64,000 bases of DNA from Nocardioides marinus (GTDB lineage Bacteria; Pseudomonadota; Alphaproteobacteria; Rhodobacterales; Rhodobacteraceae): NCBI GenBank assembly GCA_019801415.1, contig JAHVJD010000006.1, positions 186,001 through 250,000 on the forward strand. The letters run 5' to 3'. This document shows, in pieces, positions 17,770-26,540 of this stretch; the stretch's first letter is position 1; every line of letters begins with the position of its first letter. Below the pieces are notes generated by a model, which was given only the letters and a program-made list of their open reading frames with translations, was not told the DNA's origin and did not search any database. The position numbers and the translations under genes were made by a program.

Positions 17770-17821
17770 GATCTATCCTCTGATCGCCTTTCTTGCTCAC
17801 CCTTCGGCGCACAGGCTGTAG

Positions 17822-17848
17822 AAGGGGGCACCCATGGCACGCCCCCTT
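17822..17848. terminator. Intercistronic hairpin between BKACE and carnitine dehydrogenase genes
   Basis: A perfect 8-bp stem (AAGGGGGC 17822-17829, GCCCCCTT 17841-17848) with an 11-base loop sits just after the BKACE stop on the minus strand. No T-run follows in that direction, so partial termination or mRNA stabilisation is more likely than full termination. Confidence 0.4.
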
Positions 17849-17855
17849 GTTCGGC

Positions 17856-18773
17856 TTACTTCGCCACCGGCGCGCGTTTGGTCAGGCCCAGCTTCTCGCG
17901 GACCGCCTCGGGGCCGATGATCCGGGCGCCCATGCCCTCGATCACGCCAACCGCGCGCTCGACCAGCTGCGCGTTGGTGGCCAGAACGCCTTTCTCCAGG
18001 AACAGGTTGTCCTCGAGACCGACCCGCACGTTGCCGCCCGCCAGCACCGACTGTGCGGCATAGGGCATCTGATCCCGGCCGAGCGAGAATGCCGACCAGG
18101 TCCAGTCAGACGGCACGTTGTTGACCATCGCCATAAACGTGTTGAGGTCGTTCGGCGCGCCCCACGGCACCCCCATGCACAGCTGCACCAGTGCATGGGG
18201 CTCCAGAATGCCCTCCTTCACCAGTTGCTTGGCAAACCACAGGTGCCCGGTGTCAAAGGCCTCGATCTCGGGTTTCACGCCGAGATCTGTCATCATCTGG
18301 CCCATCGCCCGCAGCATGCCGGGGGTGTTGGTCATCACGTAGTCGGCCTCGGCGAAGTTCATCGTGCCGCAGTCGAGGGTGCAGATTTCCGGCAGGCAGT
18401 CGGCGATATGGGCCATGCGCTCGGTCGCGCCGATCATGTCGGTGGCCGCCTCGTTTACCGGCAGCGGCGCCTCGGTCGAGCCAAAGACGATGTCGCCGCC
18501 CATGCCAGCGGTGAGGTTCAGCACTACGTCCACCTCGGAATCTCGGATGCGCTCGGTCAGCTCGCGGTAGAGCGCCAGATCGCGCGAGGGCGCACCGGTT
18601 TCCGGGTCGCGCACGTGGCAGTGGACAACCGCTGCACCAGCCTTGGCCGCTTCGATCGCGGAATCCGCGATCTGCTTGGGCGAGCGGGGCACATGGGGGG
18701 ATTTGTCCTGGGTGCCGCCGGAGCCGGTGACGGCGCAGGTGATGAAGACGTCTCGGTTCATGGTCAGGGGCAT
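17856..18773 (-). CDS. 3-keto-5-aminohexanoate cleavage-type enzyme (BKACE/DUF849), dehydrocarnitine:acetyl-CoA transferase
   Basis: A 305-residue TIM-barrel protein of the BKACE family. Visible family features are an N-terminal FITCAVTGSG strand, the metal-binding HCHVRD motif near residue 50, NLTAGMGGD and the SFSLGRDQMPYA loop near the end. BKACE enzymes use Zn2+ and acetyl-CoA to cleave beta-keto acids; the carnitine member turns 3-dehydrocarnitine plus acetyl-CoA into betainyl-CoA plus acetoacetate. The substrate is inferred from the flanking carnitine dehydrogenase-thioesterase and acetoacetyl-CoA synthetase. AAGGAG 7 bases before ATG 18773 decides the start; an upstream in-frame extension would overlap the synthetase gene. 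It is followed by a hairpin and the dehydrogenase. Confidence 0.9.
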   Translation of the reverse strand: MPLTMNRDVFITCAVTGSGGTQDKSPHVPRSPKQIADSAIEAAKAGAAVVHCHVRDPETGAPSRDLALYRELTERIRDSEVDVVLNLTAGMGGDIVFGSTEAPLPVNEAATDMIGATERMAHIADCLPEICTLDCGTMNFAEADYVMTNTPGMLRAMGQMMTDLGVKPEIEAFDTGHLWFAKQLVKEGILEPHALVQLCMGVPWGAPNDLNTFMAMVNNVPSDWTWSAFSLGRDQMPYAAQSVLAGGNVRVGLEDNLFLEKGVLATNAQLVERAVGVIEGMGARIIGPEAVREKLGLTKRAPVAK

Positions 18774-18792
18774 GTTTTCGCTCCTTTTGAGG

Positions 18793-20736
18793 TCAGATTT
18801 GCAATTCGGGGAGATCCGCAAACAGCTCCAGCGCCTCAGGGTTAGCGAGGCCGGAGAGGTTGCGGACGGGCTGATTGTTCACCACGTCGCGCACCGCAAG
18901 CTCGGCGGTCTTGCCGGACTTGGTACGCGGGATATCGGCGACGGCGATGATTTTTGCAGGCACGTGGCGGGGTGAGGCCTGCTTGCGGATTTCCGTCCTG
19001 ATCCGGGCGGCTAGTGTATCGTCCAGCACGGCGCCCTCAGCCGACACCACAAAGAGAACCACGCGCACATCGTTGTCGAAGCTCTGGCCGACCACCACCG
19101 CGTCGGCGACATCATCAATCTTGTCGAGCTGGCGGTAGATCTCTGCGGTACCGATCCGCACGCCGCCGGGGTTCAACGTTGCGTCCGAGCGGCCCAGCAC
19201 CACATAGCCGCCATGTTCCGTGCGGATCATGTAATCACCCTGCCGCCAGATATTTGGATAGGTCGCGAAATAGCTGGCGCGGTAACGCGCGTTGCCGGGA
19301 TCGTTGAGGAACCGGGTGGGCATCGATGGATGCGCGTTGCGGCAAACCAGTTCGCCAGCAACACCCTTGACCGGTGCGCCCTGATCGTTCAGGGTCGCCA
19401 CATCCAGCCCCAGCATCGGCGCCTGGATCTCGCCCTGATGCACCGGCAACAGTGGGCAGCCGCCGACGAAACAGCCCAGGATATCGGTGCCACCGCAGAT
19501 CGAGGAAAGCTGCACATCCGCCTTCCAGTCGGCATAGACATGGGCAAAGCCCTCGGGCGACAGCGGCGAGCCGGTGGACAGAACCACCCGCAGAGCGCTC
19601 AGATCGTGGCTGTCCGCGGGCCGGTTTCGGCGCTTTAACGAAGTGTCTATGTATTTGGCGGAAATACCGAAATGGGTGACCTTCTCGGCTTCCGCCAGAT
19701 CGAAAAGGCGGTGGATACCGGGATGCATCGGGTTGCCGTCGAAGAGCACGATCACGGCCTCGGAGGCCAGCGCCGCCACCTGCCAGTTCCACATCATCCA
19801 GTTGCAGGTGGTGTAATAGAACATCCGGTCGCCCGGGCGCAGGTCGCAATGCAGCTGTTGCTCCACCACCATCTTGAGCAATGTGCCGCCGCCGGAATGC
19901 TCTATGCACTTGGGCTTGCCGGTAGTGCCGGAGGAAAACATCACATACAGCGGATCGCGAAAGCCCATCGGACGGCAGTCTAGCGTCGGCGCGTCTTTTT
20001 GCTTGAAGGTCTCATAGGCCGTCATGCCCTTCGGCAGGTTCCCGGCATCGCCCGCATAAGGCCAGACCACGATGTTTTGGATCGATGGCACCCGAGCGGC
20101 GACCTCGGAAATTGCGGCGCGGGTCTCAAACGTCTTGCCGCTGTAGAAATACCCGTCAGCGGCGAACATCAGCTTGGGCTCGATCTGGCTGAACCGATCC
20201 ACCACCACGTCTGGCCCGCTTTCCGGCGCGCAGGAAGACCAGACCGCCCCCAGCGTGGCGGTGGCCAGCATCGCCGCCACGGTCTGCGGCATGTTCGGCA
20301 CGTAGCCTGCAACGTGATCCCTTGGCGCAATCCCGGCATCCCGCAGAGCAGCGGCGAGACGTTCAACCTCGCGCTTCAACTCGGCTCGACTCCAAACCAT
20401 GCGGTGGCCGTTCTCACCGGTGAAAACGATGGCCTCGCGGCTGTCGGCGTTCTTCAGGAAGCTGTCCACGACGTTCAGCTGTGCCTCAGGGAAGAACCTA
20501 ACCTTCGTCGGATCGGGGTGCGCCTGCAGTGGGACACTCCCTTTGTCGCCAACCAGCCCGCAGAACTCCCAGGCCAGCGGCCAGAACACCTGCGGCTGCG
20601 CTACCGACCACGCGTGCAGATCCGCAAAGCTCTTCAGGGCCAGGCCGGAAACCATCGCGGCCTCGGCCATGAAATCGGACAGCAAGGGTTTGCGGCGCGC
20701 CGAAAGATCCGGCTGCCAGAGAGGCTGGGCGGTCAT
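18793..20736 (-). CDS. aacS: Acetoacetyl-CoA synthetase (acetoacetate-CoA ligase)
   Basis: A 647-residue ANL-superfamily ligase of the expected length for this enzyme. It shows the P-loop-like YVMFSSGTTGKPKCIEHSGGG (A3) near residue 265, the CNWMMWNWQ block typical of acetoacetyl-CoA synthetases, GRSDATLNPGGVRIG (A8 hinge) near 525, and the catalytic lysine in PRTKSGKTAEL near 610. It activates acetoacetate with ATP and CoA. As first gene of the carnitine cluster it would recycle the acetoacetate released by the BKACE step, returning the invested acetyl-CoA after thiolysis. Its promoter lies in the 20737-20868 region shared with the divergent regulator. Confidence 0.93.
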   Translation of the reverse strand: MTAQPLWQPDLSARRKPLLSDFMAEAAMVSGLALKSFADLHAWSVAQPQVFWPLAWEFCGLVGDKGSVPLQAHPDPTKVRFFPEAQLNVVDSFLKNADSREAIVFTGENGHRMVWSRAELKREVERLAAALRDAGIAPRDHVAGYVPNMPQTVAAMLATATLGAVWSSCAPESGPDVVVDRFSQIEPKLMFAADGYFYSGKTFETRAAISEVAARVPSIQNIVVWPYAGDAGNLPKGMTAYETFKQKDAPTLDCRPMGFRDPLYVMFSSGTTGKPKCIEHSGGGTLLKMVVEQQLHCDLRPGDRMFYYTTCNWMMWNWQVAALASEAVIVLFDGNPMHPGIHRLFDLAEAEKVTHFGISAKYIDTSLKRRNRPADSHDLSALRVVLSTGSPLSPEGFAHVYADWKADVQLSSICGGTDILGCFVGGCPLLPVHQGEIQAPMLGLDVATLNDQGAPVKGVAGELVCRNAHPSMPTRFLNDPGNARYRASYFATYPNIWRQGDYMIRTEHGGYVVLGRSDATLNPGGVRIGTAEIYRQLDKIDDVADAVVVGQSFDNDVRVVLFVVSAEGAVLDDTLAARIRTEIRKQASPRHVPAKIIAVADIPRTKSGKTAELAVRDVVNNQPVRNLSGLANPEALELFADLPELQI

Positions 20737-20789
20737 GAGGGAAGTCTCGGATGTTGAATGAACCGGTGTCGGCTCGGCGTCAGCGGATC

Positions 20790-20804
20790 GTCAAGTGACT
20801 TGAC
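20790..20804. promoter_or_regulatory. Palindrome in the carnitine divergent promoter region
   Basis: GTCAAGT (20790-20796) and ACTTGAC (20798-20804) form a perfect 7-bp inverted repeat around one base. It lies between the acetoacetyl-CoA synthetase and GlxA-type regulator genes, a suitable place for the regulator's operator. The assignment is inference. Confidence 0.45.
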
Positions 20805-20868
20805 TTCCCGTACGATTAGCGCAGGAGTTGACGCCACGTTTAAACATTTTCGGTCAAAAAGAATACAA

Positions 20869-21816
20869 ATGCCGCCACATTCACCGCCGATCTTTGAATT
20901 TCTGCTGTTTGAGGGGTTCTCCAACATGGTGCTGGCCAGCGCTATGGAACCCTTGCGCGACGTGCGGAAGAACGCGGGCCAGGATGTGGCCGGATGGCGC
21001 GTCACGACGCTGGATGGCGGACCGGTGAGAAGCTCTAGCGGTCTTCAGATCACCCCGGATGGGGCCTTTGACGAACAACTGCGCAACCGAAGCCTGGTCT
21101 TGGTTGCAGGCTATCACGTACGAGACCAAACCGCGCCGGCGCTTTTGACCAAACTAAGGGTTGCGGCGCGCCGCGCCGAACAAGTCCTGGCGCTCGACAC
21201 GGCGGCTTGGCTACTGGCTGAAGCGGGCCTGTTGGACGGGCACACCGCGACGATCCACTGGCAGGAACTGGATGCCTTCGCAGAGGCTTTTCCTAGAACC
21301 GAAGTTTCCACCAGCCGCTTCGTGCGATCCGGTCCTTTCCTCACCTGCGGCGGAGCCAGCACCGCACTCGATATGATGTTGGGCCTCATTCAGGATCTTT
21401 ATGGTTCCGCGGCGGCCTTCGGCGCTTCGACCATGTTCGTCTATGATCCCTCGCGGCAATCGGAAGCGAACCGTGGCGCGGCTCGGCTGAAACAGCGGGG
21501 GTCGCCGAAGATTTTGAAGGCAGCGAACCTGATGGTAGAGCACATCGAAACCCCGCTGAGCACGGCGGCGCTGGCGAAACGCGTTTCCCTGTCCGAGCGC
21601 ACGTTGGCCCGCGCCTTTCAGCGCGAGCTGGGCATGACGCCAGGAAAATACTACAAGATGTTGCGGCTTCAGCACGCCCGGTACCTTTCGGAAGAGACCC
21701 AGTTGAGCTTGGAGCAAATCGCTCACCGGTGTGGTTTTTCCTGTGCATCCTCATTGGGGCGGTCTTTCACCGGGCTTTATGGGCGAAACATTCGTGACAC
21801 CCATATTCGAGAATAG
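20869..21816 (+). CDS. GlxA-family AraC-type transcriptional regulator, probable carnitine regulator (CdhR-like)
   Basis: About 315 residues. The N-terminal DJ-1/PfpI-like amidotransferase-related domain (FEFLLFEGFSNMVLASAMEPLRDVR, then LALDTAAWLLAEAGLLDG) has no obvious catalytic role. A C-terminal AraC DNA-binding domain (about 225-315) has two helix-turn-helices: LAKRVSLSERTLARAFQRELG and IAHRCGFSCASSLGRSFTGLYG. Family knowledge: GATase-like AraC regulators such as CdhR, GbdR and SouR sense carnitine, glycine betaine/dimethylglycine and sarcosine. Divergence from the carnitine operon makes it the likely activator. The upstream in-frame ATG at 20758 would add 37 residues unlike the family, so 20869 is chosen. 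Confidence 0.88.
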   Translation: MPPHSPPIFEFLLFEGFSNMVLASAMEPLRDVRKNAGQDVAGWRVTTLDGGPVRSSSGLQITPDGAFDEQLRNRSLVLVAGYHVRDQTAPALLTKLRVAARRAEQVLALDTAAWLLAEAGLLDGHTATIHWQELDAFAEAFPRTEVSTSRFVRSGPFLTCGGASTALDMMLGLIQDLYGSAAAFGASTMFVYDPSRQSEANRGAARLKQRGSPKILKAANLMVEHIETPLSTAALAKRVSLSERTLARAFQRELGMTPGKYYKMLRLQHARYLSEETQLSLEQIAHRCGFSCASSLGRSFTGLYGRNIRDTHIRE

Positions 21817-21936
21817 CCGCAGCGATGTTGTCCTATAAATCGGTCTCATTCCGGTGCGGCGCCTGTGAGGCTTTTCTGTCGAAGCCCAACAGCTGTCACC
21901 GTAAGGAAGAGCTGCCTTTCGGGACTGATTTCAGGT

Positions 21937-24459
21937 TCATGGGGATGTGGAAAGCAGGCGTCGTGCCCCGATCAATTCCGCGATCATGATCTCCGTGAGG
22001 GGCTTTGTCAGAATTTTCAGTTGGGGCAGGCCGTTCAGGACGTCAGGGGGACGTACCGTTTGTCGCGTCGACATGAGAACCAGATCGCAGGTTGGATGCA
22101 GGTCGCATGCCAGTTGAAGCAGTTCCCACCCGGATGCGCCGTCGTCCAGGTTTAGATCGCTGATCACCAGGTCCAGCCTGTGCTGGTGCTTGATCAGATT
22201 ATTGCCCTCGCCAAAACTTGAAGCCGCCAAAACGACATAGCCAAGACGTTCCAAGGCGGTAGATGTGGCGGTCAGGTTGGTCAGGTCGTCGTCGACCACC
22301 AGGATCGTTCCTTGGTTTCGGGGTTTTCGCGCGGCGTCAGGGGCTTGCGCCAAGGGGGGGAATTCCATTGTGACCGTTGTGCCTGCCTGCGGAGGTGCCG
22401 TCCATGATTGGATTGTCAGCCGTCCGCCTGATTGGTGAACGAACCCGTCGACCATGGACAGCCCAAGGCCTGTTCCGTTGCCATCGTTGCGGTGGGTGAA
22501 GAAGGGTTCCGTGGCCCGCCGCAGGACGTCGGGCGGCATGCCGCACCCGCTGTCCTGGATCGACAATTGTGCGCCACCGCTCTCCCCGTGGCTAACGGAA
22601 ATTCGGATCGTGCCGGTATCTTTGATCGCTTGCCCCGCATTGACGCACAGGTTGAGGATCGCGCTTTCCAGTTGCCCCGGATCAACTCGCGCCAAAACAG
22701 GAGGGTCGTCGCATTGAAACTCGAGGGAAACCCCCGCGGGCAATGCCATTTCCAGAAGGTCGGCCATGCCTTCAACCAGCATCCCGATGTCGGTTACCTG
22801 CGGTTCAAGATGCTGTTTGCGTGCGAAGGCGAGCAGGCGCTCGGTCAGTGACACGCCCAAGTCCACCGCAGATCTGATACGGGCGCGGAAGTGCTGCGAA
22901 CTTTGATCGTCTGCATTCTCGAGAAGGTGCAAGTTGCCGGAAATGCTGGATAGGATATTGCCAAAGTCGTGGGCGACTTCGCCAGTTACCTTTCCCAGCG
23001 TTTCCACGCGCCGGATTTCTTCCAGCCTTTCGTCGATACGTTTCCGCTCTGTCGTCTCTGACAAAAGCCAGACCGCACCACCGTCGGGCAGGGGGGAGTG
23101 GCGCAGCTCCAGAACATGACCCGAAGGGTCGACGTACTCCTCAAACCCGCCCCGTTCGTCGGCACTGGCCTGCCGCACGAAGGCCGAGCGCGCGATGAGG
23201 GTTTCCATACCGGTTTTTATTTTGGCGTCATCCGACGGCAGGCGCAGCAGGGCGCGCATATTTTGATTTTCAGCGTCGATCTGCCCATCGACCGAGGTGA
23301 TGGCCACGCCGTCCTTGATGTTTCGAAAAACTCGCGAAAACAACGCATTCTGACGCAGGACTTGGGCAGTACGGCGATCGAGTTTGCGCGCGTTGTCGCG
23401 AAACACTTGGAAAGCGGCAAAGAGTTGACCGATTTCATCGGTCCCAACGCCTGCCCGCGGGAGCTCACTGCGATGATCTCCTTGCGCCAGCGCGCGCATT
23501 GCCGTCGCCACCCGTTTCAGGTTGCGCGTGACATAGCGAGATACATAAAGCGCAGAGGTTACGGCCACCAGAAGGCTCATCAGCGTGAAAGCGAGAAAGG
23601 ACTTCTTGGCTATGCCAAGGTTGTGCGAGGTTTCTGCACGCGCGCGGCTGAGGCGGCTCTCGGCAAGGGCAACCTTTTCTTCCGCATATGTAGTGATGCG
23701 ACCGACTTCCTGGCGGATACGAAAGAGCGCATTCTCGGCATCAAGCTGAGCAGCGAGTGCACGATGTTTCAGAACAAAAAGCCCACTGTCGCGGGAAACG
23801 GCGGCTTGAATTTCCTGATAGGTCGCCAGGTGGGAAGACAGCAAGCGTGGCTCGATACTTCTCTCGATCCTGTTGAAATGCCGCGTGAATTCACCCAGTT
23901 CGATCAGTTCAGCGGCGCGTCCTGCAGCGATGGCGCTGGCCGTCAGCTGTTGAAGACCGGCCCAAATTTCACGTTCTCTCAGAGCGAGGCGCGTATCGGC
24001 TGCATATTTGCGGGCGCGGGCGTTCAGCCGCTGCATGTCACGGTCGGTCGCTGTCAGGGCGGCCTTGCGGGCGGCTTGCGGTACCAGCGCTGCGGTCAAA
24101 TCATCAATGGCAAGTCGAAGCCGTGCCATGGGCAGGGCGAGCGTGGGATCGTCGCTGGCGTGGGTCTCGATCCGAGCAAGGCTATCGCGAACCTTCTCGG
24201 CTTCCCGTTCCAGCTGGAACGGGGGAAAAAGCGCGTAAAGGAAAGGGGCTGAGGTCGCCAGATCCGCTGCATGGCGGGACAGGTCCAACGCTTCGGAGAC
24301 TTCCGTGAGCGTCTCCTGATGCAGCACGTTCATCCATGTTTCGGTCCGGTCCAGGACCCTCATGCCGATTATACTGACAAGCAGGATCAATCCGAACAAC
24401 ACTGCGATCGCGGCCGACAGGCGGAAGCGGACGCTGAATGAGGGAAGCGCGGGCACCAC
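21937..24459 (-). CDS. Hybrid sensor histidine kinase (TorS-like)
   Basis: An 840-residue protein. Transmembrane helix 1 is at about residues 12-32, a mostly helical periplasmic domain follows to about 280, then helix 2 (FLAFTLMSLLVAVTSALYVSRYV), HAMP (about 310-360), a PAS-like domain (about 380-475), a HisKA dimerisation helix with phospho-His in EVAHDFGNILSS (about 490), an ATPase domain (NLCVNAGQAI, DSGCGM, GTGLGLSM) and a C-terminal receiver (VVDDD, DLNLDD, LTKPL). It starts with GTG 4 bases after the response regulator stop, so both form one operon. It lacks an Hpt domain. The periplasmic sensor would likely read a binding protein or ligand linked to the divergent PhnCDE transporter. 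Confidence 0.9.
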   Translation of the reverse strand: MVPALPSFSVRFRLSAAIAVLFGLILLVSIIGMRVLDRTETWMNVLHQETLTEVSEALDLSRHAADLATSAPFLYALFPPFQLEREAEKVRDSLARIETHASDDPTLALPMARLRLAIDDLTAALVPQAARKAALTATDRDMQRLNARARKYAADTRLALREREIWAGLQQLTASAIAAGRAAELIELGEFTRHFNRIERSIEPRLLSSHLATYQEIQAAVSRDSGLFVLKHRALAAQLDAENALFRIRQEVGRITTYAEEKVALAESRLSRARAETSHNLGIAKKSFLAFTLMSLLVAVTSALYVSRYVTRNLKRVATAMRALAQGDHRSELPRAGVGTDEIGQLFAAFQVFRDNARKLDRRTAQVLRQNALFSRVFRNIKDGVAITSVDGQIDAENQNMRALLRLPSDDAKIKTGMETLIARSAFVRQASADERGGFEEYVDPSGHVLELRHSPLPDGGAVWLLSETTERKRIDERLEEIRRVETLGKVTGEVAHDFGNILSSISGNLHLLENADDQSSQHFRARIRSAVDLGVSLTERLLAFARKQHLEPQVTDIGMLVEGMADLLEMALPAGVSLEFQCDDPPVLARVDPGQLESAILNLCVNAGQAIKDTGTIRISVSHGESGGAQLSIQDSGCGMPPDVLRRATEPFFTHRNDGNGTGLGLSMVDGFVHQSGGRLTIQSWTAPPQAGTTVTMEFPPLAQAPDAARKPRNQGTILVVDDDLTNLTATSTALERLGYVVLAASSFGEGNNLIKHQHRLDLVISDLNLDDGASGWELLQLACDLHPTCDLVLMSTRQTVRPPDVLNGLPQLKILTKPLTEIMIAELIGARRLLSTSP

Positions 24460-24463
24460 CGGC

Positions 24464-25186
24464 TCAGCTCCCGGACAGCTGGAAGATATAGCCCTGCGCC
24501 CGGCGGGTCTGCAGGTGGACAGGTTTGGACGGCACGCTTTCGATCTTGCGGCGCAGGCGCAGGATCAGCACGTCGATGGTGCGGTCCACATAGCGCTGCA
24601 TGTCAGAGCCCAGCTCTTCCAGCAGTTCTGGGCGCGGGATGACACGGTCGGGGTTGCGGGCGAAATACTCCAGCAGGCGGTATTCGGCGTTGGTCAGCGG
24701 GATCTCCTCGCCCTCGGCATTCAGCAGGCGCCGGGACTGCACGTCGATCCGCTTGGACCCAAAAATGATCTCCTGCCCGGGGTTGGCGCTGGGGCGGGTG
24801 GTGCCGTGGCCATAGCGGCGCAGCACCGCGCGGATGCGGGCCACCAGCTCGCGAGGGTTGAAGGGTTTTATCATGTAATCATCGGCGCCGGTCTCCAGCC
24901 CGATGATCTTGTCGATCTCGTCGCCGACGCCGGTGAGCATGACAATGGGGATCTCGTAACGCTCGCGGATGTGGATCGCCAGCGTCAGCCCGGATTCTCC
25001 GCGCAGGCGCAAGTCGATCAGTGCCAGATCCACCGGTGGCGGGTCGCCCAAGGCGTGAAAGGCCGGGATGTCGGCGCAGCAAACTGCCCCGAAGCCGCTT
25101 TCCTGCATCAACGCGGACAGTGTCTCGCGCATATCGGGGTCATCGTCCACAATGGCGATGAGCGGCTCTGTCCGTCCCTCCTGCAT
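24464..25186 (-). CDS. OmpR-family response regulator (TorR-like)
   Basis: A 240-residue regulator. The receiver domain (about 8-120) has acidic pocket IVDDDPD, phospho-acceptor Asp in LALIDLRLRGESGL, Thr in VMLTGVGDE and Lys in YMIKPFNP. A C-terminal winged helix (about 140-235) includes AEYRLLEYFARNPDRVIPRPELL and RTIDVLILRLRRKIE. GAGGAGGG precedes the ATG. It is co-transcribed with the hybrid kinase and divergent from the PhnD-C-E-E operon, whose intergenic region carries a GTTAAC-type inverted repeat that is its best candidate target. Confidence 0.92.
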   Translation of the reverse strand: MQEGRTEPLIAIVDDDPDMRETLSALMQESGFGAVCCADIPAFHALGDPPPVDLALIDLRLRGESGLTLAIHIRERYEIPIVMLTGVGDEIDKIIGLETGADDYMIKPFNPRELVARIRAVLRRYGHGTTRPSANPGQEIIFGSKRIDVQSRRLLNAEGEEIPLTNAEYRLLEYFARNPDRVIPRPELLEELGSDMQRYVDRTIDVLILRLRRKIESVPSKPVHLQTRRAQGYIFQLSGS

Positions 25187-25296
25187 GCAACCCTCCTCTT
25201 GTCACCTGCGGATTGTTCTGCGGCTTTGGCCGCCGCTCTCTTTCTGTGTCGCAAGTAAAGCCCGAGTTTAAGGGGATGCGGGAGGGATTGTAACAC

Positions 25297-25335
25297 TGTT
25301 AACATGAAACCCGCTTTGCGGAGGTTTCGTTAACA
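25297..25335. promoter_or_regulatory. Inverted GTTAAC-type repeat between response regulator and phnD-like gene
   Basis: TGTTAAC (25297-25303) with GAAACC is mirrored by GGTTTC with GTTAACA (25323-25335); a further TGTAACA-like half-site lies just upstream. The repeat sits about 100 bases before the PhnD-like start and 110 from the response regulator start. Binding by that regulator is inference. Confidence 0.45.
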
Positions 25336-25435
25336 GAACATGGCTCGCAACCGCCTCGGCGCCGCGCCTATCGTTGCGGGGTCAGCGCCTGGTCGACCGG
25401 GGAGAAATCCGGCAGGCGGATCTAGGGAGGATACC

Positions 25436-26416
25436 ATGACAAAGATTATTACCCGTGCCGCAACGGCACTGGGCGTTCTGTCGCTGAGCGCCTTTGCAGC
25501 CGCTGCCGAGGACTGCGCCGAACGCGGTGCGCTGGATGCGCTGTACTGCGATGCGAACGGAGATCTGGTGGCGGACACGCCGACCGATCCGGCCAAGCTG
25601 AGCAACCCCGACACGCTGGTCTTTGCCTATACGCCGGTCGAAGATCCGGCCGTTTACGCCGACATCTGGGAACCCTTCATCGCGCATCTGTCGGAAAAAA
25701 CCGGCAAGGACGTGCAGTTCTTCGCCGTGCAGTCGAACTCCGCCGAGGTTGAGGCGATGCGTTCGGGCCGCTTGCATGTGGCGGGCTTCTCCACCGGGCC
25801 GACGCCCTTTGCCGTGAACCTTGCCGGTGCCGTGCCCTTTGCCATCATGGGCGCCGAGGATGGCCAGTTTGGCTACAAGCTGCAGGTGTTCACGCAGGCA
25901 GACAGCGACATCAAGGAAGTGAAGGATCTGGCGGGCCGCCGTGTGGCGCATACCTCGCCGACATCGAACTCTGGCAACCAGGCGCCGCGCGCGCTGTTCC
26001 CGGCGTTGGGCGTCGAACCCGACAAGGATTACGAGGTGATCTATTCCGGCTCCCATGACCAGTCGATGCTGGGCGTGGTCGCGGGCGACTATGACGCAGC
26101 GCCGGTGGCATCTGAGGTGGTTGACCGGATGGCGGAACGCGGGCTCTATGACCCCGAGGATGTGCGCATGATCTGGGAGAGCGATCCCTTCCCGACAACG
26201 TCGTTCACCGTGGCGCACAACCTCGACCCAGAGCTGACCGCCAAGATCAAGGACGCCTTCTTCAGCTTTGACTTCGCCGGCACCAAGCTGGGCGAGGAAT
26301 TCGACGGCGTCAGCAAGTTCATCCCGATCACCTACAAGGATCAATGGGCGGTGATCCGTCAGATCCAGGCCTCCAACGGTGTCGAATACACGCCGCAGGG
26401 CCTGGCCGGGAAATAA
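25436..26416 (+). CDS. phnD: Phosphonate-type ABC transporter substrate-binding protein (PhnD family)
   Basis: A 326-residue periplasmic protein with a clear signal peptide (residues 1-21, ending AAAA before EDCA). The body follows the PhnD/SsuA2 family pattern: LVFAYTPVEDPAVY, a DIWEPFIAHLSEKTGKDVQFFAVQ strand-helix unit, AEVEAMRSGRLHVAGFSTGPTPFA, then DLAGRRVAHTSPTSNSGNQAP, which supplies the phosphonate-binding Ser/Thr loop in the family. GGGAGG 5 bases before ATG 25436 sets the start. The family binds phosphonates, phosphite or related oxyanions. A two-component system, not an obvious Pho box, lies upstream. A hairpin follows before the ATPase gene. Confidence 0.9.
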   Translation: MTKIITRAATALGVLSLSAFAAAAEDCAERGALDALYCDANGDLVADTPTDPAKLSNPDTLVFAYTPVEDPAVYADIWEPFIAHLSEKTGKDVQFFAVQSNSAEVEAMRSGRLHVAGFSTGPTPFAVNLAGAVPFAIMGAEDGQFGYKLQVFTQADSDIKEVKDLAGRRVAHTSPTSNSGNQAPRALFPALGVEPDKDYEVIYSGSHDQSMLGVVAGDYDAAPVASEVVDRMAERGLYDPEDVRMIWESDPFPTTSFTVAHNLDPELTAKIKDAFFSFDFAGTKLGEEFDGVSKFIPITYKDQWAVIRQIQASNGVEYTPQGLAGK

Positions 26417-26436
26417 CCCAAACTACATCTGAAACA

Positions 26437-26463
26437 GCCCGGTCAGCACAGGTCTGACCGGGC
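26437..26463 (+). terminator. Hairpin attenuator after the PhnD-type gene
   Basis: A perfect 10-bp stem (GCCCGGTCAG 26437-26446, CTGACCGGGC 26454-26463) with a 7-base loop is followed by GCGCCTTTCGCGG. It probably causes partial termination so that binding protein is made in excess of the permease subunits. Confidence 0.6.
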
Positions 26464-26540
26464 GCCTTTCGCGGCCCGGTTTGCGTCTCTGCTCAGAGAG
26501 CGCGGCAGGGGCGGGGCCGCGCTATGTCCGGGAGACCGTC

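Noticed and set aside
17793-18845. Plus-strand open frame opposite the BKACE gene
   Set aside because: Antisense shadow; composition rich in His, Arg and Gln and no ribosome site.
23098-24252. Plus-strand frame opposite the hybrid kinase
   Set aside because: Antisense to the kinase with a complete domain series.
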